Below are positions 21,701-28,240 of a stretch of 64,000 bases of DNA, piece by piece (within the stretch, counting starts at the first letter, position 1; each line of letters begins with the position of its first letter). A model generated the notes under the pieces. The model saw nothing but the letters and a program-made list of their open reading frames with translations. It did not search any database and was not told the origin of the DNA. Where the stretch lies: the NCBI RefSeq assembly GCF_905475465.1, contig NC_062257.1, positions 2,604,001 through 2,668,000 of the forward strand. Reading direction: 5' to 3'. The position numbers and the translations under genes are program-made. This stretch comes from Pieris napi. Its lineage: Eukaryota; Arthropoda; Insecta; Lepidoptera; Pieridae.

Positions 21701-24700
21701 ATACTATCGATTACGTGGACAAACGACTATGGATTTACTCGAGATTAAAATCATGGAATAGATTATTCTTGGTATAGTTACTCGTGTATAAATTGAAGTT
21801 TGGTCGAATCGACCCTTAATGTTATAATTTTTATTTTGTTTCAAAACAAACCCTTTTGTTTGCTTGTATACCAATTTTCATAATAACAGAATATGAATTA
21901 AAATAGTTACGACAAAAACTAACATGATTATATTATTTTGAAATGGCTGCCCTGTAAAGTTTACTATTTGTCAGATCCGTCGCTATTCTACGACTATGAC
22001 TAATTACAGTGTCATTAACCAAAATCCAACAGATTAGAGAACTGTATTCCACAATATTACATTAAGCGTACCTGTCAAAGTCAAAATTAATTAGATACAG
22101 TGAATATCTTCTGGCTGATTGTGCATGTGCAATTCAATTAGCGACATCGCTCGCATTCAGTGAATTACAAACGCGTCCTTTATGGGAACAGAAATGCATT
22201 TATGTTCGTTATTGAGAATTAAATTTAAAAGAGTGGCGGAGAGTTTATAGCCAGTTCTTCTCTGCCATTCTACGCCCTTGACTTGAGAACTGGCACTAAA
22301 TGTTAAAGTAGAAACATTTAATATGCATTTCTTTTTTGACGCTCATCAATGTACACTGTGTTACCTATATGAATAAATGATTTAAATAACTATTTAATAT
22401 AAATTATTATAACAGAAGGAACAACACAAAAAAGTACAATAAAAACAATAACTAACCTTAAAATATAATAAAATAACTAAAATATATTATTAAAAGGAGT
22501 CCCTTTAGACAAGGTTCCGAAAATACTGGCAGCGTTCCCCCTTTGAATAGATTGACAAACTCTTTATCCGAAGTAGCTGCCAGTTCTTCGGTCTCCTGTG
22601 TCGACTAACCTTTTTGCAATTTCTTTAAAAAGCCTTATAGCGCTGGGATTAAGGGTCTCGACACCGAATGGGACAAAATCATATTCGGAAAACTTAAAAT
22701 CTGACTTAGGATCTTTTACGAAAAAAGCATACCAATTCTTAAAAGGCCGCCAACGCACTCGCCTTCTGGCATTGAGAGTGTCCATGGGCATATCATCAAC
22801 ATCAGATGAGCCTCCTGCCCGTTTGCCTCCAGTTATATATTACGAGGTGGTTAAAATTAAACGTCGATAAAAATATATTTGAATACATGAAATTATACGA
22901 TTACTATTAAATTCACAATTAATTTTGCAAAATTCGCTCGCTCATTTAGGTTAATTATTACGACAACATCGAAAATTATGGCCACGATAAAATGTGTAGC
23001 ATTCAATTTCAATGGACAAAGGCATTACATTTCAATTAATTAATATAATTTGTAGTTACGTAGAACTTTAAAAGACTCTATCGCAGGGGAATCCGGTTTT
23101 GTATGTATTAAAACATCATGTTGTGTTTACAACACAAAAAGATTTAAAAAACATGTCTTAGCGCGAACCATGATTCCCAAACTCCAAAAAAGTATATTGT
23201 TTCTTTCGATTTTTCGTCATCGTTTGAAGTAAGGCGAATGGAAAAAATATATGGTGGAGTTGAGTAGTTTATGTATCCATTTAGAAAGATCAATACACGA
23301 TTTAATTAACTTCGCTCGACAGAAAAACCAACCAAACATAGCCAATTTTTGACCCTTTAATTCGTTTTATGACGAAAATGTATATAGAACTTGATTTTGA
23401 AATTTACACGATATTTTTTATTTTATAAAATTACATTAATTTAATATTTTACATAACTAATTGTTATTACGGGCTGGCGCGCCTCAGTGCAACATCCTTC
23501 CTTAAATAAATAATAGTTTATTTAAGGAAAAGCGTGGGGCGCTCTGTGCGCCTATCGAGCAACCCACGCTATTTCACAATAATACCAGTATTTTTTGTTC
23601 ATTACCATTTTCGGCCTAAATTAGGAATTATTTTTCACTTTTTAGTTTGATGTGCTTTAAAAGCGTGTTTTTTAGTTTTTTTAAACTATTATTTATTTTT
23701 TAGTTGAATTTTTTTTCATTTTTTTTCGGTTTATTGCATTGTCATCGATCTTTGACAGGTTTGAATTAAATCTTTCCGTTAAAAGTGGGTCAAAATCGAG
23801 TCCGAAGGAGTCGGTTACATACATACATACATACATACAGGTGAAGCTAATATAAAGCGTGTAAAAACGCTCAGTTGTGTTACGATGGACGTCAAAGCGA
23901 TAGTGATATTTTATATTCTGCCTTGACGTCCGATGATAAAACTCAGCTGCAGTTTTAATTCGAGCAACCTTTCTGAACACTCTCCGTGGTAAATGCAGTA
24001 GAAGATGCAGAGAATCCCAACATCGCAACACCAAACCGCTCGGAAATTGATTTATCGTCGACGATTCAATTGATTGAGCCTCCAGTTCCTTCTGTTCTAT
24101 ACATAAAAAAAAAGTGTGTGTGTACAAAGTACACATGTCAGAAGTGAAACTTCAGTGGCAAACTAATCTTGAAGTGTTGTTCATATTTATACAAATCTAA
24201 AAGTTTAGATTTCCGATACTTAGAGGGACGGAAAAAGGAAGATATGTTAGGAATTTAATGAATTTAATTGTCATTAAAATATTAAGTGTCGAATAATAAA
24301 TAATGTGACGGTAAATTTTTTTCCAACGCCGATAAAGAAGTTTACTTCAAAAAGGAACATGGCGCGTAACCGAAAAAGTTGACGCGTAACGAAAAAATGT
24401 TACACTAAATTTTTTTCCAACCCCGATAAAGAAGTTTCACTTCAAAAATCGACTGTTCTAATCAACCAATTTCAAATTCACATCTGGTTCTAAACATGAA
24501 TGTATACCAACTTTATATATCCTTCCAAATACACCACCACCATGCAAATGACACTGTAACGTTTAAAAACTTTTAGAGAATTCTCTCGAACTATGTAGAA
24601 TGGAGGATGATGGAGAAGATGTGGTTGAGTCTTGACAGAAACATCATGTACCATAATAATTGTCTGTACCGGTTTGAATAAACTCGCGTAACGACGATGC

Positions 24701-27203
24701 GTTTTGGTCTACAGGTGGTGTCCATAGAGATGGTGAGAAGACCTTGGATGTGTCAGCTGATCTCACTGAGCTGGGACGGAGTAAGACACTTGTTGTATGC
24801 AGTGGAGTGAAATCTATTTTGGATATTGGAAGAACTCTTGAATATTTGGTATGTACGATGATCACTATTTTAACTTCTTTAGACATTGTATTTAGGAATT
24901 ATTAAAAACAAAAAAAAACCAAAAAGCTTGGATTGAAAATGAAACATACACCCAGTGCTTACATCCGATATATCTTTATAACTTACAGGAAACGCAAGGT
25001 GTAACTGTGTGTGCTCTTGGTGAGTCCAAGCAGTTCCCAGCCTTCTACACACGACGCTCAGGCTTCGATGCCCCATACAACGTTGTTGATGCAGAGCACG
25101 CAGCCAGTGTGTTAAATGCGGCGAGGTCTTTACATCTCTCTTCTGGCATTGTTGTTGCTGTGCCCGTTCCTGAAGAACGCGCGATGGATGGTAAGAAAAT
25201 TTAATCCTTTAAGCTTATGTTAGATGTTACAAAAGAACGGGATTTGTGCTTCATACTCAAACTCAAAATAAGTGTATTAATATAGGTAGAAGTACATTTA
25301 TGAACGTTAATAGAAAAGATGTTAAATTGATACTAAATTTACATTTACTACCAGTTCGCAATGGCGTAGAGCGGGCAAGAAGAACTGGCAAGAAACTCTC
25401 CGCCACTCTTTTTAATCGCCAAGTTGTGAGTCATACAAATCGTTTGAACTGTAGCAAACCAATTCCAAGGATTAGGATCATTTATATAATCGTCAAATTT
25501 ATAAAAAGCTTTATTGATTAATTTTTTAACGAGATTTTATTTGATTGTATTTCCTACCTTGATCTAGCCTATATTTATATATAACAATAAATTTATATGA
25601 AGTCGCCTAATAATAGGACCGATCAAAACCTAAGCAATTTTTTTACCAAGAATCGAACTTATATATATTGAATATTTTAATAGAAAATTATCTTAAACTG
25701 CTGACACGGGTAACGTGGTTGTTCTAAATGTTAATAGCTGAAGGTGCGCAATACACAAACAGCCCTGCGATTCTGTAACTCACTTTTCGAACTCACAAGT
25801 CACACAGCGGTTTTCGCATCGGCGGTCGCTCTCAAATCAGTCGTGAAGCAGTCATTTTATGACTGGCATTGCTGACTGACTATGATTTGGCATTCTGAAA
25901 AGGTGGGAGCTTGTAGTTTATCACCTGGCAAGCACACCTACTTATAAAAGAAAAACAGTCAAGAGACAATCACAATCCAGCGATTGAATCCGACATTTCC
26001 GATTTTCTAATCTATTATATTTTTTGCAGAAAAGAAAATAGAGACAGCAATATCAAATGCATTAAAAAATGCAAATGAAAAGGGCGTCCGTGGAAAAGAG
26101 ATAACACCATTTCTCCTGGCTGCGGTGTCTAAAGCAACGGGTGGTGCCTCATTAGATACAAGTATCCTTTTTAACTTGGGTTTCCCACGATATTACCACG
26201 GAGTGAACATTTACCTCATGAATGGACGTTTCCGATTTTCGTGTCGGATTGACTGAAAAAATAAAAATGGGTAATTCTGCCAAAGCCTGCTGCTCCCAGA
26301 GCAGTGTTGTGTGCGACCCTCATCCGTGGTCGTGGGGTCGAATCACGGGTGTGCCCCGGACTTCTGTCTTTGTGCGATAAGGAAACCGTCACGCCATAGA
26401 CCCAAAAAGTCAGTGGTGTATCAGGCACAGAAGCCTGATCCCACTTGCCTATTCTATCCCAAAACAGATACAGGAATCTGAGGTCTGAAAGGATGCGCCG
26501 TTGGTTGTTTTTTAATAGTCAGCTCCTAATAGGTATAAATCTAATATATAAAATTCTCGTGTCGCGGTGTTTGTGGTTAAACTCCTCCGAAACGGCTTGA
26601 CCGATTCTCATGAAATTTTGTGTGCATATAGTGAGAATCAGACATCAATTTTTCATCCCCCTAAATGTTAAGGGTAGTCCACCCCAATTTTTTTTAAATT
26701 TTTAGATAATTTTTTTATGATACAGCATTAAAAAATACATACAACCCCTAATTTTCACCCGTCTACGATCAACCCCTATTTTTATTATAAATGATAAACA
26801 TGGCAAAACGACGTTTGCCGGATCATAGTTTAATTATATATTTGTTTAGATACTACTACATCTTTTTATACCCTGGATGTCTTCCTACTCGTAGTAGCCA
26901 GTCGTACAGTATCTTATATACCTTACAGTATTATTGTTACCACATTCCTTCAAAGGCAACCAAAAATCCTTATATTAAATTCGTAAAGTACAATTTTTTT
27001 CTAAACCATCAACAGATATCGCCCTAATAAAGAACAACGCTAAAGTGGGCGCTGACATCTCCATACATTACCAGAAATTGAGAATCAACGCTCCAATTCA
27101 ATCGCGGGGGCTCCACACGTCGTGTCGTCGCATGAGTGATGTTCTGGTGATTGGGGGCGCGAATGTGGACAGGACCTATAGAATTACGGAGGAGAATATA
27201 CAG
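6547..27203 (+). CDS. Pseudouridine-5'-phosphate glycosidase / PfkB kinase fusion, six exons (3' incomplete)
   Basis: Six exons join with canonical GT-AG introns and matching phases into one 362-codon frame. The PsuG domain (about residues 30-318) would split pseudouridine 5'-phosphate into uracil and ribose 5-phosphate. Visible motifs are VALESTIITHGMPYPKN with E42 (equivalent of E. coli PsuG E31), IKASRRDL with K103, GATTVAGT, TGGIGGVHR, LDVSADL with D155 (metal), CSGVKSILDIG with K176 (the Schiff-base lysine), QFPAFYTRRSGF, ITPFLL and NIALIKNNA. All key residues are intact. Residues 341-357 (DVLVIGGANVDRTYRI) start a PfkB/ribokinase fold, the pseudouridine kinase (PsuK-like) half of the bifunctional pseudouridine-metabolising protein known in eukaryotes. 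The first ~20 residues are basic and amphipathic with no acidic residue, which suggests mitochondrial import (inference). The exon with the ATG follows TTTGTTTCAG, so a 5' UTR exon lies upstream. The kinase remainder is not found before 64000. Confidence 0.9.
6754..7010. other. Start of intron 1, nothing recognised
   Basis: This has higher GC than usual and could be a relic of a coding repeat, but no family was recognised. Confidence 0.3.
7011..7480. mobile_element. MITE family M2, copy 2
   Basis: Left end GTGCGTGCGTACAAAGTACA then CATGTCAGAAGTGAAACTTC; right end GAAAGAAGTTTCACTTCAA. Same arrangement as 24104-24445. Confidence 0.75.
7647..7738. mobile_element. Short palindromic MITE M4
   Basis: GGGCCGATTTACATTATCTT begins a ~38-bp arm that returns inverted at the right end with a 15-bp loop region. 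A longer relative with the same ends is at 56101-56266, and a single end at 3571-3591. Confidence 0.75.
7818..8801. mobile_element. Long-TIR DNA element (156-bp arms, 984 bp)
   Basis: Arms 7818-7973 and 8646-8801 are inverted complements with no difference that I can see over 156 bp. They start AAGATCCCAGGGCCGCCAGA. The 672-bp interior has only short open frames unlike a transposase, and a short internal direct repeat (ACTTCACGTAAATTCT at about 7978 and 8116). No target duplication is obvious. The near-identity of the arms suggests recent insertion or arm conversion. Confidence 0.85.
8802..9355. other. AT-rich intron DNA, nothing recognised
   Basis: No coding or repeat signature could be supported. 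A short perfect palindrome (ATCTATGATATTAATCATAGAT) lies at about 9230. Confidence 0.3.
9356..10186. mobile_element. TIR MITE, 831 bp, with subterminal repeats
   Basis: Ends are TGCGTTTTCCAATTAC and its inverse complement GTAATTGGAAAACGCA. Inside both ends lies the motif GCATTATGCGGCA in several orientations. No transposase is present and no clean target duplication was found. The superfamily is undetermined. Confidence 0.75.
10353..10698. mobile_element. MITE M5 (AGCTTAGGTTTCCTAGAAAA ends)
   Basis: A left arm of about 43 bp (GCTTAGGTTTCCTAGAAAAG, then a GCGGTGCC and AACGGCCGT block) is repeated inverted and diverged at the right end. The same family forms a near-perfect palindrome at 31664-31835. 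Confidence 0.75.
10700..11057. other. Unassigned segment with short open frames
   Basis: Higher GC than the flanks. An open frame at 10928-11119 reads MERSRERLMVLQNYTIIRAG and could be a broken gene piece, but I recognise no family. Confidence 0.25.
11058..11482 (+). mobile_element. Non-autonomous Helitron, family H3
   Basis: Starts TCTATATATATAAAAATGAA after an A. Ends with the stem GGCGGTACGATGTTCGCC then AGGCCAGCTAG before a T. 425 bp. A related 3' stem occurs at about 32860. Confidence 0.7.
11735..12380. repeat. Dispersed repeat carrying the M1 insertion; uninterrupted relative at 61431-61640
   Basis: Left flank (GTACTACCGTCGCCATTTTC, AATAAATAATGTTACTATCT) and right flank (TTGCATTATAAATTACAATG, AAGTTTTAGTTATCAAACGG) are found joined without the MITE at 61431-61640. 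Confidence 0.65.
11826..12290 (+). mobile_element. MITE family M1, copy 1
   Basis: Left end TGAAGTTATACTTCTTTAAG followed by CGCGTTATGAAAAA and GATGCGCGCGCACCGTGACA. Right end GCCAAAGAAGTACACGCACC then T8. The usual inner right hairpin (ATAACTTCTTACGCGCGTAC) is deleted between two AAGT repeats. Other copies are at 29145, 44959, 46953 and 60298. Confidence 0.8.
12381..13104. other. AT-rich intron DNA, nothing recognised
   Basis: No supported coding, RNA or mobile feature. Confidence 0.3.
13105..14440. repeat. Higher-order minisatellite, 210-bp dimers then 95-bp monomers
   Basis: The start word CCTGTATTACTG occurs at 13156, 13270, 13360, 13480, 13570, 13690, 13780, 13900, 13990, 14085, 14180 and 14275. 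Spacing therefore alternates 114/120 and 90 (four dimers, 210 bp), then is 95, 95, 95. The 120-bp subunit carries TCTACCTCTACCTAATTTAA and CCCGCTTACCTTGTACTGGG. The 90-bp subunit carries TTAGTGGCTTAGAGG and the AGTACAGTAC junction. The 95-bp units are hybrids. The array ends about 17 bp before exon 2. Confidence 0.95.
14458..14680 (+). CDS. PsuG-like gene, exon 2 (codons 70-143 and first base of 144)
   Basis: Begins after TTTTTTTTATTCAG. Encodes GAVPATIAILKGQLTIGL, the catalytic-lysine segment IKASRRDL (K103) and GATTVAGT through FVTGGIG. Donor GTATGT at 14681, phase 1. Confidence 0.93.
14775..14965 (-). mobile_element. LINE 3' tail, family L1
   Basis: GGGGGCAAACGGGCAGAAGG, CTCACCTGATGTTAAGTGAT and GCCAGAGGGCTCGCGA form the reverse complement of the common 3' end of a non-LTR element. 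A longer copy with the coding end is at 63157-63592. Confidence 0.7.
14992..15058 (-). mobile_element. Helitron H1, 3' end fragment
   Basis: CTAGCTAACCCGGCAATGTC then GTTTTGCCATGT matches the H1 3' end. The rest of the element is missing. Confidence 0.6.
15085..16160 (-). mobile_element. LINE 3' half: ORF2 C-terminus plus 3' UTR (family L2)
   Basis: The minus frame 16144-15833 encodes 103 residues ending a non-LTR reverse-transcriptase polyprotein (SLYIYEN-like start ASQYIYENILYVRKN, then YSTRNKDK, FFNKIPSEIQAL, KAYYNINEYLND). It is followed by about 750 bp of 3' UTR that includes GTTGTTCCCACGAGAATGTA and AGAGTGGCGGAGAGTTTATT and ends in TTTGAATTTGAATTTGAAT. It is 5'-truncated. The UTR part recurs at 22228, 25246, 43903 and 58530. 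Confidence 0.75.
16262..16517 (-). mobile_element. Helitron H1, 5' part
   Basis: Contains GGGGTTGATCGTAGAGGAGT, GTTTCGGAGTATGGGAACGA and the terminus ATTTTATATATTAGA next to T. The 3' hairpin end is missing. Confidence 0.65.
16518..16814. other. Intron DNA, nothing recognised
   Basis: No feature supported. Confidence 0.25.
16815..16990 (+). mobile_element. tRNA-derived SINE, type B
   Basis: A box TGGCCTAGTGG, B box GGTTCGATCCC in a tRNA-like head (TTCAGCGTGCGACTCTCAT), then the body CTATGTGCGCATTTAATATT and GTGAAGGAAAGCATTGTGAG. Further copies: 30852-31140 (plus); 36296-36530, 41012-41262 and 62448-62608 (minus); fragments at 3495, 26280, 47640 and 59875. Confidence 0.85.
17180..17304 (+). 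mobile_element. Retroposon 3' end, left part (target of the RTE-like insertion)
   Basis: ATAATAATAAATAGCTTCAA, TTCGTTAAAAAAGTG and TTTTCTTAAAATGTG continue after the RTE-like element as AATAAAAGACAATACTA (20574-20590). A similar beginning occurs at 16190-16245. The RTE-like element thus sits inside an older repeat. Confidence 0.55.
17305..17317. repeat. 13-bp target-site duplication, left copy
   Basis: TAAAAGTTATGTT, identical to 20561-20573, flanks the RTE-like element. Confidence 0.9.
17428..20280 (-). CDS. RTE-like ORF: apurinic-type endonuclease and reverse transcriptase (950 aa)
   Basis: It carries the two enzymes for target-primed reverse transcription. An APE-like endonuclease (about 33-285) shows TLSIGTWNVRSL, GDMNAK and IGSDHNPVVIR. 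The reverse transcriptase (about 490-770) shows LPKKKNARKCDEYRTISLM, FGFRSGVGTREALF, FCFIDYEKAFD (D626), GVRQGCILSPLLFN and RYADD (D727, D728). The C-terminal part (YGCEAWTIKED, RRLEAFEMWCYRRM) is typical of proteins often mis-named craniofacial development protein 2-like. The start is the ATG at 20280, with an in-frame TAG 12 bases upstream. The frame ends at a TGA right after WLRNVRE. The same frame runs on for 27 more sensible codons to a TAA near 17347, so the TGA is probably a premature stop. The usual endonuclease Glu position reads Asp (GISDTKWPG, D67). Confidence 0.92.
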   Translation of the reverse strand: MKKSNKTTAPSSWRPFDGTGVRRISRCNRKTLSIGTWNVRSLKQDGKLTNLIKEVNRLRIDLMGISDTKWPGKNKYTTSDDMVLYYSGNEELTEPYGVGILVTKEVSRTVTDFIPLSNRAMMIKMNAWPFNINVIQIYAPTEQKPESEIEDLYADIETLINHTNKHDINIVMGDMNAKVGSKLVPEVTGAYGLGNRNGRGDTLIQFCQEKDMIIANTFFHLPPRRLYTWTSPMHTSQHIVRNQIDYVLVNKRFRNCIKSAKTYPGADIGSDHNPVVIRIHCKPKKVKSKSQQVKLNLKKLTDPNTKLEVSNDLNDQLSKLSPSITSPEIWTCLKQAIHYTCTKFLRPSTTTKKQEWMSDFIIQLMEDRRLCKNIDPLRYKELDNIIRKEIKKARETHFKNKCEFMEDLHNKHDSFNVHKNIKEMLGLKCSNLTSLADTNGQLLFSIEAKKDRWLEYISKMFEDPTRHLAMFLTGNDTGPPIIKAEILYALKLAKLGRTPGPDGIPVEVVKLLEGENINLLKRLFNHIYDTGDLPTEWLRSTFITLPKKKNARKCDEYRTISLMSHVLKLFLTVIHNRIRSKCDEQLGDNQFGFRSGVGTREALFALNVLVQKCQDMQNDVFLCFIDYEKAFDKVKHDVLINRLIDTGLDEKDLRVIRNLYKDQKATVKVHHEETDEIGIYRGVRQGCILSPLLFNVYSEATISEAIEGLEVGVKVNGKIINNIRYADDTVLIASSMDDLQMLVNKVHETSERDGLTINAVKTKVMVISRNDTLVPNLSVAGRTLERVRQYKYLGTWVTNEWNPDQEIRSRIEIARGSFNKMKKVLCCRHMTIKLRVRLLLCYIWPIVLYGCEAWTIKEDTRRRLEAFEMWCYRRMLRISWIQKVSNEKVLKRVGMSKKLLQNIKQRKVAYLGHVLRHDRYHLLQLIIMGKIQGKRRVGRRKKSWLRNVRE
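20281..20560 (-). other. 5' UTR of the RTE-like element
   Basis: GC-richer leader between the ORF and the target duplication. It should hold the internal RNA polymerase II promoter of the element; no ORF1 is present. Confidence 0.6.
20561..20573. repeat. 13-bp target-site duplication, right copy
   Basis: TAAAAGTTATGTT, identical to 17305-17317. Confidence 0.9.
20775..20890 (+). mobile_element. LINE 3' tail, family L4
   Basis: AAGCCCGGCAACGCATCCAT and GTAGCCTCGTTAACCGCCCT then A-rich. The same tail is at 53335-53455. 20590-20775 shows nothing I can name. Confidence 0.5.
21100..21815. mobile_element. Harbinger-like MITE (716 bp, TTA target duplication)
   Basis: Termini GGGTCGATTCGACCAAAC and its exact inverse complement are flanked by TTA on both sides (21097-21099 and 21816-21818), the 3-bp duplication typical of PIF/Harbinger. 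No transposase is present. The terminus is itself partly palindromic (GGTCGATTCGACC). Confidence 0.75.
21819..22227. other. Intron DNA, nothing recognised
   Basis: AT-rich; no feature supported. Confidence 0.25.
22228..22396 (+). mobile_element. LINE 3' tail, family L2
   Basis: AAAGAGTGGCGGAGAGTTTA, CCAGTTCTTCTCTGCC and ATATGAATAAATGATTT are shared with 44130-44268. Confidence 0.65.
22505..22745 (-). mobile_element. LINE ORF2 C-terminal relic (family L3)
   Basis: The minus frame reads DFVPFGVETLNPSAIRLFKE, IAKRLVDTGD and then in a shifted frame QRGNAAS. The block corresponds to the LVPFGVETLGPW...DPRxGxFxxQRIxIAIQRGNAAS end seen at 61640 and 5515. Confidence 0.6.
22705..22832 (+). mobile_element. 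LINE 3' tail, family L1
   Basis: AAAAGGCCGCCAACGCACTC, CATTGAGAGTGTCCATGGGC and TCAGATGAGCCTCCTGCCCG. The coding end (KKAYQFLKGRQRT) is still legible before it. Confidence 0.7.
22833..23460. other. Intron DNA, nothing recognised
   Basis: AT-rich, no feature supported. Confidence 0.25.
23500..23872. mobile_element. Unclassified repeat R1 with (CATA)n, copy 1
   Basis: Shares CCAGTATTTTTTGTTCATTA, GATGTGCTTTAAAAGCGTGT, AAGTGGGTCAAAATCGAGTC, (CATA)n and AGGTGAAGCTAATATAAAGC with 41287-41760 and, inverted, 58996-59535. Only the 59-kb copy keeps both long arms. Confidence 0.65.
23873..24103 (-). mobile_element. LINE coding relic (family L1)
   Basis: The minus frame carries QSIESSTINQFPSGLVLRCW and RRVFRKVARIKTAAEFYHRT, NTTERF, the same stretch that on the plus strand precedes the L1 tail at 63157-63592. 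Confidence 0.6.
24104..24445. mobile_element. MITE family M2, copy 3
   Basis: Left end GTGTGTGTACAAAGTACACA, TGTCAGAAGTGAAACTTC; right end CCGATAAAGAAGTTTCACTT. The right terminal block (TTTTTTTCCAAC, CGATAAAGAAG) occurs twice, ending at 24350 and 24445. Confidence 0.75.
24446..24714. other. End of intron 2, nothing recognised
   Basis: No mobile feature supported; ends in the acceptor GTCTACAG. Confidence 0.3.
24715..24848 (+). CDS. PsuG-like gene, exon 3 (codons 144-188)
   Basis: Completes GGIGGVHR and carries LDVSADLTELGR (metal-binding D155) and CSGVKSILDIGRTLEYL with the Schiff-base lysine K176. Donor GTATGT, phase 0. Intron 3 is only 140 bp. Confidence 0.93.
24989..25190 (+). CDS. PsuG-like gene, exon 4 (codons 189-255 and first base of 256)
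   Basis: Encodes ETQGVTVCALGESKQFPAFY, TRRSGFDAPYNV and a conserved VVAVPVPEE segment of the PsuG fold. Donor GTAAGA, phase 1. Confidence 0.93.
25246..25560 (-). mobile_element. LINE 3' end, family L2
   Basis: AGAACTGGCAAGAAACTCTC, CGCCACTCTTTTTAATCGCC on the reverse strand. Upstream on that strand a coding scrap like KAFxxFDDYxNDPNPW is legible, matching the ORF end at 15833. Confidence 0.6.
25762..25922. mobile_element. Foldback FB1, solo arm
   Basis: AGCCCTGCGATTCTGTAACT through CATTCTGAAAAGGTGGGAGC; the second arm is absent and two short internal duplications are present. Confidence 0.75.
26030..26161 (+). CDS. PsuG-like gene, exon 5 (end of codon 256, codons 257-299, first base of 300)
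   Basis: Encodes KKIETAISNALKNANEKG, VRGKEITPFLLAAVSKATGG, the C-terminal helical part of PsuG. Acceptor TTTTTTGCAG, donor GTATCC (weak but GT), phase 1. Confidence 0.92.
26280..26500 (+). mobile_element. Diverged SINE type B
   Basis: GACCCTCATCCGTGG, GGGGTCGAATCACGG (decayed B box) and GTGGTGTATCAGGCACAGAA follow the type B order. Confidence 0.5.
26540..26828 (+). mobile_element. Helitron H1
   Basis: Starts TCTAATATATAAAATTCTCG after A; ends with the hairpin GGCAAAACGACGTTTGCC and GGATCATAG instead of the usual GGATCAGCTAG. Confidence 0.75.
27016..27203 (+). CDS. PsuG-like gene, exon 6 (end of codon 300, codons 301-362): PsuG end and PfkB start
   Basis: Encodes NIALIKNNAKVGADIS (substrate-contact Asn of PsuG), a linker, and DVLVIGGANVDRTYRI, the first beta strand and substrate loop of a PfkB kinase. 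Donor GTAAGT at 27204 is perfect, phase 0, so translation must continue in a further exon. Confidence 0.92.
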
Positions 27204-27336
27204 GTAAGTGAAGTTTGAAGTTTCTCAGAGGTGCTGGGTGCAAACTGACAGGAGGCTCGGTAACTTACAATCCAGACTTCAATAATAATAATTTATTTTC
27301 TCCAACACAACATTTGCAACAAACAATAAGGTTAAG

Positions 27337-27680
27337 CCGGTTGCAGATCGAAAACTAAGCTATGCCAAGGCTAAACTAAGCTATGCCAAGCAAGCTAGGC
27401 TAAGCTAAGCTAGAAATAAATAGCGTGCAGACCAACAACTAAGCCAAATCTCAGTCAGTACGGCGATGGATGTGCAAAGGGTGTGCGGGGTAGCGGGAGG
27501 GGCTTAGCTTAGCTCGTGTAGCTGCGCATCGGCATACACAACTAACTTAGCTTCGCATATTTTAGTTAGCTCACATAGCTTAGTTCGCATAGTTTGCAGT
27601 CTGCACACAAGTATGTAAAACTGCGTCAGCTATGCGAGCTAAGCTAAACTAACTTAGCTTAGCTCTTGGTCTGCAACCCG
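27337..27680. mobile_element. MITE with dense AGCTAAGCT subterminal repeats
   Basis: Ends share GGTTGCAGA / TCTGCAACC. Between them are more than ten variants of AAGCTA, AGCTTAGCT and TTAGCTTAGC on both strands. Short TIRs plus crowded subterminal repeats suggest a hAT-like element, but no 8-bp duplication was found. Confidence 0.6.
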
Positions 27681-27884
27681 TATTACAGTTGGGAAGGTAT
27701 TGGGAGACTGGTTTCCAAACTTGGTAAGAACCTGTGGTATGGATAACCAGGCTTCCATTCCACAGCAAAGTCATACTGAGTGGTAACAAAGAGTACATAC
27801 ATATATGGGTAGGCAAACAAATTTAACGTTTTAAATTAGGAAAGAAAAACAAAACAGTCGACTAGTTAGAAGTTAGTAGAAATA

Positions 27885-27978
27885 AAGGTGTGTGTAAGGG
27901 TGTGTATGTGTGTGATAGAGGGAGAGGGTATGTACGTGTGTGTGAGTGAGTGTTAGGAGGGTGTGTGTGGGTATGTGT
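27885..27978. repeat. TG-rich low-complexity tract
   Basis: Irregular (TG)n with GGGTGTGTG and GTATG interruptions. Confidence 0.8.
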
Positions 27979-28009
27979 CAATAATAAAAAGCCCGTTTAA
28001 TTTCCAATC

Positions 28010-28240
28010 ATTACAAAAGTAGAAGATACAGCTTAGATTGATTGGAACCCCTTCATGGGTAAAGGCCTCCTCCAGCTACTCAAATATCTCTGTCCATGGC
28101 TTTCTTTCTCCATTCCCTTCTTCCTAACACTTCTATTACTTCTATCCACCTTTATTTGGGGCGCCCTCATCTCCTTCTTTCCCTTGGTCCTTTCCATATA
28201 GGTGTTTTAAAGTCCATATTTTATCTGTGCATTCTGCGAT
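28010..28240. mobile_element. Retrotransposon-like fragment
   Basis: GGAACCCCTTCATGGGTAAA, GGCCTCCTCCAGC and the C/T-rich stretch after it look like a LINE 3' region seen from the opposite strand. Family not assigned. Confidence 0.35.
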
